Assembly: GCF_021347895.1 (NCBI RefSeq)
Contig: NC_067118.1
Span: 38,863,755 to 38,927,754, forward strand
From: Acanthochromis polyacanthus
Lineage: Eukaryota > Chordata > Actinopteri > Pomacentridae
DNA: 64,000 nucleotides
Direction: 5' to 3'
Position 1 is the stretch's first letter. Each line of letters starts with the position of its first letter. Made by a program: the position numbers and the translations under genes. Below the pieces are notes generated by a model. The model worked only from the letters and a program-made list of their open reading frames with translations, had not been told where the DNA came from and made no database searches. Of the stretch, positions 49,059 to 60,578 are shown in pieces.

Positions 49059-51794
49059 ATAAGAGGCCCTGGGATCATCGGCGTCACACAGGGAGAAAAA
49101 AAACCCTCAAGGAAAATGCATTTTTGCAGTGCAGCAAACACGGATCCTGCTACTGCTGTAAGTTTTTACCTGATACAGATTTAATAGAAGACAGATCGAC
49201 TGCAAGCATGGCCTTTTTCTTTTACAGTTGGAGCAAACTTCTGCACTCTGTGTTGCACTGTCATGATCCTCTGCTGCCATCTTGTGACTGAAAGCAAACC
49301 TCCCAGCATGCTTTTGTTCATCCAGCACTGCACCAATTTGTAAAACCTACATTCTATTTTTTTGTGCATTGTTTTCATTGAGACAGTTTTTAATCCCTTT
49401 CATTCAGAAAAGATGGCTCGGCTAACTATGACTTCAGAGCCCTTATTTTTATGTTGCAAACGCATGTTTACTTCATCACCAAATTTAATTTTGCTTCAGG
49501 AATTTTTTCAATCGATTCTTAAGTCAGCTGCTTTAGTAATTCCTTCGTGTCAGAATTTAGAACTGTAAAGAAGAAGGGTAAATAAAAGTTGCATAAAGAT
49601 GGATTTATCAGTTTGCCTTGTTTGTTTTCACATCACACATGCTTTTTGTAATTATGTGTGTTGTATAAACCACTCTGCGCTGCGTAAAAAGCACTTTGAG
49701 ACCCTTGAAAAACGACGTTGCCATGTGAATCCAAGAAGACCTAATAAGAGCAGATGAGCCAGGTGCACATTCACTCAGCAAACTGCAGCTGAACATATTG
49801 TGTTCCTCTGATCTTCACTTGACTCAATGTTTACGCCTCATGGGAGGAAAACTTGAGCGTCTTTCAGAACTGATTGCTGATTCTGATGATGATGCAGATG
49901 TTTGCTGCAGTGTGCAGGAAAAAAAAAAGGTTCCACTGCACTGCTGCAAACACAGAAAGGGGGTTGCAGTTTTTTTTCTGGGCTGCAGCAATACAGAAGC
50001 AGTAAAGAAGTCCTGCTCTCACACAAGGTCACCGCTCTACCGGCTTCAAACCTTCCTGCACCTCAGCTCTTTGGCAAACTGCAATTACAAGGCCAGCAAA
50101 GAATTAACGGCCGGACACAAAGCGCGGCAGACGTTACTCATTACTCAAATATGTCACTAATGTTTTCTCTATTATGGGGCAAGTGAGAGTCCAATGAAAT
50201 GTTTGATAAGAAGGAAATTTGCTCTCGGCACAAGGTGACCGTGAGCAGAACACATTAATTCAATTTGTGTTATATTTTAATTTAAAAATGCCTTTATTGT
50301 CCCCCAAGAATGATGAGATGGTCTCTGTGCACTCTATCAAAGTGTTATTGCGAATTTTATCTCCATCTGCAGCGTTTTAGTGATTTAAATCCTCACAGAT
50401 TTTGCTGACGACCGTAACATTCATAATACTATTTATTTAGTGCTGAAATTGTTTGTCTTTGTCAGATTTTTCAATCAACAGAAATCAATTTGCAACAATT
50501 TTGATAATAGATTATCATTTGAATCATTTACAAGGCAAAAATTAGACTCACTCACTGGTTGATCGGGGATGTTTTCTATTTCATGTAAATGTGGATTTAA
50601 TATATTTATATTTAATAGTTTTGTTTGGAAATTAAAAACAAAAAAAAGCAGATGTTAATTTGGACTCCGAGGGCTATTTTTTCACTTTTTTTATGACATT
50701 TTATCGAGCAAAATTGATTTTATTACTTAAAAAGAATGAAAGGAAATTATAAAAATTGATATTTTAATATTCTGAATAAGGATATTAATTATAGCATTAA
50801 TAATATTTAAAAAAAAAAATCATTCTGCAGTCAACAGATGAAACTTTTGCCGCTAGAACTTTAGAATTCTCACTGGCTTCCACTTTCCTTCAGACTTCAC
50901 TTTAAAAATGGAATTATGACTTCCAGCTCTGATCGGTTCAAATGCACGTTACCGATTTTTAATTTTTTAAATCTTTTTACTTTACCTGATGTGTGCTTGT
51001 GTGTTGATTCTTAACTATTTTAATTATTTTTACAACAAGAAAAAAAAGCAACTGGAGCCTGTTAATTAATTCACAGTCTGTAAGTCTGCAAATGGACAAC
51101 GTTTCAGTGTTGAAATGTTCGCCTGTTTGCACAATTAAAGGTTATAAATTAATTAATGTACTTCAGTCCCTGAAGGTTTTCTGTCCTTGAGCTAAAAAGA
51201 ACCCGATTCGGCAGCATTTTCCTGGCAGATACACACAGAACACAGTTGTTACTGAAGCATTTTTAGTTATTTCTTTTATCAAACTATGTTAGAATCTTGC
51301 ATGTTTTAAAAATACTGTGTTTTTTTCAACTGGGAAAAGGACAGGCAGAACACACTGTGCTGTACGAGACATTTTTGAAAGATACTGATGGGACAAACAA
51401 ACTAAACAGAAAGATTTCGAGAAAAAAGAGGAATAAAAACAAAAAGGAAGAGAAAAACATGCAGTGTTCACTCTTTTTTTCCTTTAAGATAACAATGACA
51501 GCACAAAAAGATGTTTTAAACTGCGACACCATAAAAAAAGTCATTAAAAATGGTCTGGAAGTGTGTAAAGTAAAATGAAATCTAGGTGAATGCAAAACTG
51601 TATTTTTAGTTGAGATCATTCGTCTACGAGGGCTCTGCAAATCTTCCTAAAGATTATTGCTCTGTTCTTACATCATCGAGGATCTTTTCTGGAGGGCAGT
51701 TTGATGCAAATTCATGTATTCAGTGTCTTTTTCAAAAAAACAAAACAAAGGTGGACAGTAAAGCGCTGAACAGAATTATGTATTTTCAAAGGCT
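49059..51794. other. Spacer between mir34a and the next element
   Basis: AT-rich, with short ORFs lacking domains. The mir34a transcript should end here; no single AATAAA stands out. Confidence 0.4.
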
Positions 51795-52320
51795 TTAAAG
51801 GCATTATGGAGGACGTTTTTTTTTTTTGTTTAATTTGTCTGATTCACATAAAATGAATATACTGACTTTTAGTGGACTTGTATGTATGCTCTCTAAAAGA
51901 ATAAAAAAAAAATATCTGTGGACATGGCAGGACCTGAAAAACATCAGCCAATCAATGCGCTCGGACCGAGGCGTTTGGTTTGCTCCCTTTCCTGTCAATC
52001 AAAAATCTTCCGGCTCAGGCCTAGTTACGTAGATTACGTACGCCTTGGACTTACGTGTTTTGTGTATGTGTTTTTTTGGTATAGCTTCGTAGTTAGCTGG
52101 CGACTTGTTTTGCTCATCTTTTTTTACATAATGGCAGATAAAGATCCAGGGGGACCCAGCCGTAAAAGACAACTTCACGAGTGCTACGCGAGTTTCTGGA
52201 GGGGGGCGTTTCTTCGTAAATGTTAAGAGGGGGGAGGTTAGAGGGGGGTGAGGGAGAGGTTGTATGTGCGCATGCTACGTTCAAAGTCGTAGGAAATTAA
52301 ATCTCCTCTAATGCCTTTAA
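51795..52320 (+). mobile_element. TTAA-flanked element with promoter-like core
   Basis: 526 bases between TTAA sites. The left end reads TTAA AGGCATTATGGAGG; the reverse complement of the right end reads TTAA AGGCATTAGAGGAG, giving an inverted repeat of AGGCATTA and beyond. Inside is AGCCAATCAATGCG (CCAAT box), then a short ORF from ATG at about 52132 (MADKDPGGPSRKRQLHECYA and on, 31 codons to TAA). It may be a non-autonomous derivative that kept the first exon of a larger transposon. Confidence 0.65.
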
Positions 52321-53590
52321 GTGACAGACACTGAAGAATCCTGAACAATATTCTTTTCTATATAACTTCAAAATGATTTTAGTCATATAATTCGAAAATG
52401 CCAGGTTATATATAAAATGTCGGCGTTTCCAATTTTGCCATTTGTCACACAGGGGGGATGTTATTGTTAAATTTGTGCAACTTACAATGTATATAGTGTG
52501 TTCTGTGACTTCGTTTTAGTGTAAATTAGACACATTTGCTCTTACTCCAGCAGTTTGTGGCGGTCAGCGTTGTTGTGTATGCGGTTTAGATCCCATTTGT
52601 GTTTAGTAGGTTGTTTTTTTTCAGTTTCAGGGCAATTTTTATTGAGGATTTTGTAAACAGCTCATCAGGGACTCCTGGTCGATTGATGTCAGACACTAAG
52701 AAACTGTTTTTCTCGATAAGTCTCCTCCGGTTTTATTGGGAGTCTAACAAATGACCTTGAAAAAAATGGTTACGTGCGCATTTTTGGAGTAATTTCTAGG
52801 AACTAGAGAATTTAACGTCTTATTTAAATGCCTTCATCTGCACGACTTTTGAGCGCCTGCTATGTGATTTGGAATATTTGGTGTATTTAAATAGCCACAC
52901 TTTAGATCAAATGTAAACAGGCCTCATACCATGAAATGAAAGTGTTAGCTTTAATTTAGGGTTTGCTAACTGCCCTCAGTCATTTTCATTTCTCAAAAAA
53001 GAAAACATGCAACGCTTGACACTCTTGTTTTTCTTTTAATATTTGGCAGCTTTCATTATCTTCTGAATGTAGCCAGACGCTTAGGGGTGACGCAAGAGAT
53101 TGTTTCTGGGAAATCTGGACAAATTAAATGAGTTTTTAAAAATTCTTGAATATTTTTTATGTCACACAAAGAATTTCTTGCTTGAGGTTTGAAGAGGAAA
53201 GTATCTCACACACAGATTGAAAGTGCTATATGAAAAAGGCATATTGGTTTACTAATAGAATTTAGTCAAAAACAATCACAATATATGGATGCCAATAATA
53301 ATATGAAGCTACTGATAAATTCCCAAGCTTAAATTAGGTTTAATTTGATAAGATTTTGCATTTTACCCTTAAAAGTCACATTAATATAATACATTTAGAT
53401 GCATTTTTCTATACTGAAGTAACCTGGGCTGTGGATCTTGCATTTTTATATAAACTATGACTGGGAATGGAGCAATATTTGACCATGCTGTCATGTGTCA
53501 TAAATGTGACCTGCTGTCGGATGTGTTTGGGCCACACAAGCATACACAATTGCGTCCAAAAATAGCGCCATGTCTGAACACTACCAGCTG
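52321..53590. other. Spacer before gpr157
   Basis: AT-rich, no gene seen. Confidence 0.4.
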
Positions 53591-53758
53591 ACTGACTTCT
53601 GCTTTGGTTGCAGCGAGGGAGAGAGAGGACGGGAGGCGGGGAGGGAGGGCTTGAACGCGGGGAGAGGAAAACTTTGAGCTCGGCTCTCCTCAAAAGCAAT
53701 GAGCGAAGTTCGCTAAAGGTCTTATGGATCGACTGGTCCGAGAGTTTCGCACCTGACG
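53591..53758 (+). promoter_or_regulatory. gpr157: gpr157 promoter-proximal region and 5' leader
   Basis: GC- and purine-rich sequence just before the start codon, in contrast with the AT-rich DNA further upstream. It contains two short upstream ORFs, 53699-53716 (MSEVR) and 53724-53756 (MDRLVREFRT), the second ending two bases before the main ATG. The transcription start is not known, so they may or may not be in the mRNA. Confidence 0.5.
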
Positions 53759-54135
53759 ATGGCAAACGGGAATCAGACGGAGGTGTATTTATCCGAGCAG
53801 GTGATCGTGCTGTTTTCGTGCGCCCTGTCCTTGCTGGGTTCCTCTCTGATCATCTTCACCTACATTATTTGGTCGGATTTGAGGACAACACCAAGAAGGT
53901 TGCTGGTTTACCTCTCCGTGGCTGACTGGCTCTCCGCCGGCTCCTACGCCTATGGGGTCTCGAGAGTTTTCCGCAGCGACTCGGTCGACTGCGTCGTTCA
54001 AGGAGCGATATCCACTTTCGCCAACACCAGCTCTTTTTTCTGGACCGTGGCCATCGCTGTTTACCTGTACTTTTTCATCGTCAGGTCCAGCCAGAGAGTC
54101 GCTGACAGCCTGGTGTTGTCCTTCCACTTCGTCAG
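53759..54135 (+). CDS. gpr157: gpr157 coding exon 1
   Basis: 377 bases from ATG to the donor GTATGA at 54136. Encodes residues 1-125 (N terminus, TM1 to the end of TM3: MANGNQTEVYLSEQ to LSFHFV) plus two bases of Ser126. Confidence 0.95.
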
Positions 54136-54649
54136 GTATGACACTGGACTGCACGTAAACTTTGGCTAATTGTTAGACTGCTAAGCTAACAATTAGCTGT
54201 TTATTAAAGTAGCGTCGCCGGTTGGTAGTGACCTATACCCCGAGGAACTAAAGCTAGGACTACTGCAGTTGGCTTTGGCTGAATGTATTTAGTGAACTAT
54301 TGTAGTTTCGTCGAAGACAAAAATAATGAGTGTTTTTAAGAATAAAAAGTTAAGTTTTTAGCTGGCCCAGAGCTAAACCCACCGTTTCTATGGCAACACT
54401 GCTGGTTGGTGGTGACCTATAACCCCGAGGAACCCTGGGAATGGGATATTTACCTGGCGACCTGTCTGTCCCAGAACTAATAGAAAAACACCCCAAAACT
54501 GAATTTACATCGTAATTGTTCTGTAACTTTACACTGCAAAAAGGAAAAAAAAGTTAGCATCTACAGCATGGTTACTAGCTCCGTTAAACACAGCAGAGGA
54601 GCAGGCTTAGTTTGTTTACTCTGATAAAGTTTGCTTGTAAGACTTACAA

Positions 54650-54710
<61 letters not shown>

Positions 54711-54964
54711 CTTGTACTTGCTACATTGTGAGTACCATTTTCTGCATTTAACTATCAAAGTGAGGACATTTTGGCCGGTCCTCACTTTGAAACAGCCATG
54801 TTTGAGGGTGAAGAGTTGTTTTTAGAGAACAGGTATGAATTGAGGTTTGGTTAGGGTTAGGGTAAGGATTAAGTTTAGAAAATCAGTTGTGATGGTTAAG
54901 GTTAGGGTAAGGCTCTAGGAAATGCATTACGCCTATGGATGTCCTCACTAAGATAGAAGTACAA

Positions 54965-55024
<60 letters not shown>

Positions 55025-58000
55025 AAGACTAAAGCAGGGGGTTTTAGCTGAATGTATTTATTGAACTACTGTAGTTTCATCAAAGACAAAAATAAAGAGT
55101 GTTTTCAAGACTCAAAAGTTAGCTTTTTAGCTGCCCCAGAGCTAAACCCACTGTTTCTATGGTAAAAGTGTCGGTAGTTTTAAACGGAGTGAGGTACAAT
55201 GAGATTATAACTAGGATTTTAGTGATTTTTACTCTAACTGGGTTCATTTAAATTCAGTTAAGATAAATCCTGTTTTAATGTTTTGATAGATAACTGATGT
55301 GCAAACTCAGGAGTCCAAACTACATCTCCAGCTACTTAGGACCACTAACAGTCATGAATCTGGGTGTCATCTGTGACAAACACATAAACTGTTGTTGCTT
55401 TCAAATGAGAAGCATTGTGCGATTGAATTCCATCCTTTGTCTGAATGAAGTAAAAACTGTGACCGCTGCATTCACTTCCTCAATGCTAGATCACTGTGAC
55501 TCTCTGTCTGGTCTGCAACTCGTGCAGAAGGCGGCTGCAAGACTCAAAGAAAAAACAAAACATGGAAATCTTCACTTTTTCAAGAGGCTATATAACAAAT
55601 TATAGTATTTTTATTATACAGTCTATGACTTTTGACCAACATCCCTGCAGCGGCTGTCTGTTTAAATACAGGACTGATTTTGAGTTTCTTGCATTTGTTT
55701 GTAACTCTATGCATGTCTTGACACTGGGTATATTTCAGAATTGCTGTGCTCTTGACTCCAGTTTTCTACAGTTGATGCTGGTGGTTAATACAGATCACGC
55801 ATTTTTAGTAGCAGTCTTCCTCTTTCAATCACATGTTCCTCCTTCATTGACACATTCAAGAAAATCTAAAGATCTACATGTTTTCAGTGGCTTTTGGCTG
55901 CTCTGAGTGGTCTTAATATTCTTTTATTCTGTGTTCATTTTATTTTGAAATAAAGCTGCTATCCTGCTTTGCTTTCTTTAAAAAATTGTATTTACTTCAT
56001 CTCATTGCCATCTTGCTCTTTGCACATATTATTGTTGCACAGCACTCAGCTTGTTTTAGATCATGCAGTATACATTTCCTTAATTAGTTTGCATTTTATT
56101 TGATTTAACTTGACCTGCTGTCTCAGTTTAGCTTAGTTTTTGCTCCATGTGGCTCCTTCTGTATTTCACCTCTTACTCTGTTATTATTGTTATTACTTCT
56201 ACCAAAAACCTCACTTACCTTTAGGGGACGCCTCACCTCAATATGCATTTTAAGCATTTTCCTCCCTAGCAAAGAATTCATACATACAAGCTTTTTTTTA
56301 AAATTTAAATTGCTTCCGCTTTGATGTTATGCTTATTTTACCACGCAATAGGCAAAAGGATGTAATTGGTCCCAAACTCATGACATGCAGACTGATTATT
56401 TTATGCATGTCTTTTACTTAGTTTGTTATGAGGCCCCTCAACTACAAAATAATTAAAACAAAAACTACAGAACTCTTTACGATGGCCTTTGTTAGGATAA
56501 AAACCTCACTAAATGATGTTTCACTGTTCAATAGGTGTCCATTATGAAAGTTATGAACAGGTTTAACAATCTGCTTTGATTTCGGCACGTGTTTCACCCT
56601 TTTGTGTCAGTTTTCCTTCTGAACATTAATGAGCTGTCCGTGTTGATTTTGAAGATGTTTGGTGAGAATCGGTTCGCTGTGTTGTGGCTCTGTGTGGTCC
56701 ATCTATTTTTGGACACAACATTTTGACCCCTAGGTATGCCTCACCGCAGTGCTTGTGTTTTTTATTCTAGTTTTGTTTCCATTGAATTAAAGATCAGACA
56801 ACAGAGCCATTCATTGAGGCCTGTATGTATAACACACACACAACTAGGCCTTAAGCACTTTGACATTTAGAATGATTTCAAATCTGCCATGTGTTGCTAT
56901 TAAACTATAGTGTTCTTGGTGTTTTAATAGAAGGGGCGATGCTTTTAGCGTGGTCTCCTACACTAAGAGAATGTGGCTTTGTGATGTGTAAAGCAATGAC
57001 TCTTGCCTGACTCTGCAGTTTGCACTGTTTAACACACACAAGCCTTAAGCACAAGATAATCTATCACAAGGTCTCACATGTCTCTGAAGTGTTTGCTGCT
57101 CCTGCACCCACCAAACATTTCTGCAAAAGCTCACTGGAGATGTTTCAACTGAAGTTGAAGCAAAAATTGGCCTCATACAGCTGCACCAAACAGTGTGGAT
57201 TTTGGGTTAGCTGTCTTCTGAAATGATGGTGTGATTCAGTCCACCTGCTAAGGGCCAGTGATGATCAGGTAGCTTTGTCAATCACACAGTCAAAAATCAA
57301 TTCTGGGTCAAAACCTGGAGTCTTCAAAAAGTTCTAAAAAAAGAGTCTTGTAGCAGTCTTCTAGCCTAGCCGCGCTAGACAACCCACGGCAACGAATTTA
57401 ATTCTCTGCCAGGGTGGGTCTAGTTACCCTCCATAAGGCTCGAGGCTGGATTCTCCTAAAACTGGCCGGACCAATCACCATGAAGTGTAGAGTCAGAAGG
57501 CGGGCATAACTAAGTGACGACAGAGGCGCGACGATTCTGACAGAAACAACCGGCGCACAATAAACAGTTATCTTTCGACTCGACTTTGGCCACAGCCCTT
57601 AAAGATTTGAAGCTAAAATTCAACTTGAAAGATAAACAAAGGACGGCACTGAATTGTTTCATTGAGAAGAAAGACGTATTTGGACTTATGCCGACGGGAT
57701 ATGGCAAATCCTTAATATACCAGTTGGCTCCGCTGGTTGGGAAGCTAATGGGACTTAGCCACAATCCGCCGGCGCTCTAAGAACTACGTCAGCCTATTCG
57801 TTGCGCTGATTGGTTGTATACCTACCCAACTGCCGCAGAGTGATTTGAAAGACAACCTTTTAGCTCGCCTCCCTCCCTGTCGAGTAGCCCTAGACCCTTG
57901 TGCCTTCAGAAACATGGGTCTAGCGCGGCTAGGCTAGCAGTCTTCAGAATCTGATGCGAATAATGCTCATTCAATACAGAGGCTGTAAGAACAAACTTGA

Positions 58001-60523
58001 GCAAAATCTGGAGATTTTAACTGACTACACAAAGCGGTACATCGTCTTTCATACCTTTGCAAATCCTTCTGAACACTCGTCTTCTGTTCTGGAACCCACA
58101 ACCCATCGTCTTTAAGACCCAATCAGAATGTATACGAAGTAAGTTTACCAAAAGTTAGATCATCTCCTCTTTTTTTTATATTTCTGCTAGGGTAGCATTA
58201 TTTCTGCTTGCCCTAGGGTTCAACTCATAAGTGCAGACGTAGAGAGGGCATGAACGTCCTGTTTCATAGGCTTCAGTTGGATTGCTGCTTTCCACAGGAT
58301 TATTCCGTGTACTCATAACTTCAGTTGACATGTTCGGTCTTCCTATCTTTGTTAGCTCCTAAATTTGATTTATACAACCTATTTGTCTAATTTTATCATT
58401 TGTTCAATCTTAAAATGCCACAACAGTGTCGTACCAAATTTACAGCTTTGTGAAAGAGTCTTTGGATCTTTGTGTGTTGCTCTGGAATGTTCTGCTCTTC
58501 AGTAGGCTACACTGCTTTACTTCATCTTCTATCCCTTTGTGTCGTGTTCTAGCTGGGGCGTTCCTCTGGCCATCACCATCGCAGCCGTGTGCCTCAACAA
58601 GATCGGTTACGATGCGTCAGAGGTGTCAGTGGGCTGGTGCTGGGTCAGGATCCACGCTCCGGACCGGGTCCTGTGGATGCTGCTGACCGGAAAGATCTGG
58701 GAGTTTCTGGCTTACCTCACCCTCCCCATCCTCTACATTTTGATCAAGAGGCACATCCACATAGCGGTGAGGCCTCATTTATCAGCCATGTGTACACAGT
58801 ATTAATATAAATCGAAACTAGAGTACAGCTTTGTGCATAAACTGTGCTCCAGTTTTGATTTATCGTTTTCTTCTTGTGCTTGAAAATGGGTTCAGATTCC
58901 GTTACACTCCTAACGAGAGGTGGGAATCCCAGGCTAATCACAGTAATTATGGTATCGGAAATGTGATTCATCGCAAGACATTAATCTACGATCAAAGCGC
59001 AGGAATTATGCATTTACTCACTGCACAGTGGAGTCGGTACGTGTGTGTATCGTCATTGTTTGCTTTCCTTCACCGTCTATTGTTGTCCCCCTGTGAGTTT
59101 TCTTCTTCTTCGGCTCACTTTTATCTTCATCCTTTTGATAAAATACACCACGAGGAGCCATTCAGTAGTGACTATTGTAAGTTGAATCGTTCTGGAAGTC
59201 CATTCAGAGCACCTACATGTTTTAATAAAAGATTAATATTTGCTGCCGTTGCATCGAAACGTGTCACAAGATGAAGTGATGCAAAATAATATCGATATTC
59301 TGTTCCACCTCTACTCCTGACAACAGCTACACAGAGATAGAGAGGTGTAAATGTAAACCAACAGATTGCTAAATTCAAACACACAAACCACCACTCTGCT
59401 GTCAGATGTGTAATAATAGACAGATTTAAACTTTTGTTCCTGAAGATGAAAAGTTTGTTATAATAATCATTTATTACAGAGTAAACATGCCATTAATGTA
59501 TCTGTTTTGTTTTGTTTCTCTCGTACTTTTCCTTGACAGTTTTAGCAGATTAATTTGTAAACAGTCACGACTCCAGACACTGATCTGAAACTGTATCTCC
59601 ACGTCACCAAAACAGACAAATAACAGAACCGACTCACCAAGATTCAGGTTTTATTTAAGTTCAAACGTCTGTAGGTCGGATTGACAAAAATGAAGAAAGA
59701 AGTGACCTCTTATTTTCTGTTTCTTTATCCATAACTTGAATAATATTGTTGACAGGAAGAGGAAAACTCCAAGTAATAATGTAATTCTGCATTATCTCCT
59801 TTATTCAGTCACATGTGAGGCTGATAATAACCCCAGTGCTTCCAGCAGCAAACCAGTTTCAGCTACTACCACAAAGATTTTCTGTAAATATGTAAGATAT
59901 CACTTCTTTAACAAACAAATCTATGTAAAGTTACTGAACCATTACTTCTCCTTTAAAATGTCACCATTAGTACCTAATTTTAGAAACGTGTATTTACTCA
60001 ATTAAATGTGATTTTTACAGGTTCACCTCTTAAATATAAAGGAATTATTTGTGGAAACGGATAAGTTAATGAAAACAACAGCAAAAAAACATATTCTTTA
60101 AAGAAAAGGAACATTTTTTTGGTTTCTCAGAGTTATAATAGTATTTATATCACACATGTAAACTATTTCTGTGATATTATTGACAGTTTTGTGTATTTCA
60201 AAAATACAGAAAAAAATGTATAGAATAAAAAGACAAAATTTTAGTAGTTTTTTTACAGTGTAAAAATAGAACCTTATAGTATTCCTAAAGATAACTATAG
60301 AACATAGATAATGCTGAAACTGGGCAGAACATGGCTTAAAGTAGCAAGAACAACAAAAGGAATGAAAAGTGATTTAAAATGACTCCAAAGATAATTCATT
60401 CAGTCAGTACTTGTAAGCAACCAAACATTTCAGTACATGACATTGTAGTGCAGATATGCAACAAAGAATACATTCTATCATGAATATACTATATATCAAT
60501 CAAAAAGTTGACCTAAATATATA

Positions 60524-60578
<55 letters not shown>

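Larger units (their letters stand above)
54136..58552 (+). other. gpr157: gpr157 intron 1
   Basis: 4.4 kb holding two TG microsatellites, a local duplication (54272-54400 and 55040-55170), a LINE fragment and the helicase-fragment transposon at 57362-57936. Confidence 0.85.

Noticed and set aside
53789..54154. Antisense ORF opposite gpr157 exon 1
   Set aside because: Shadow of a strongly coding exon; no start or splice context and no family.
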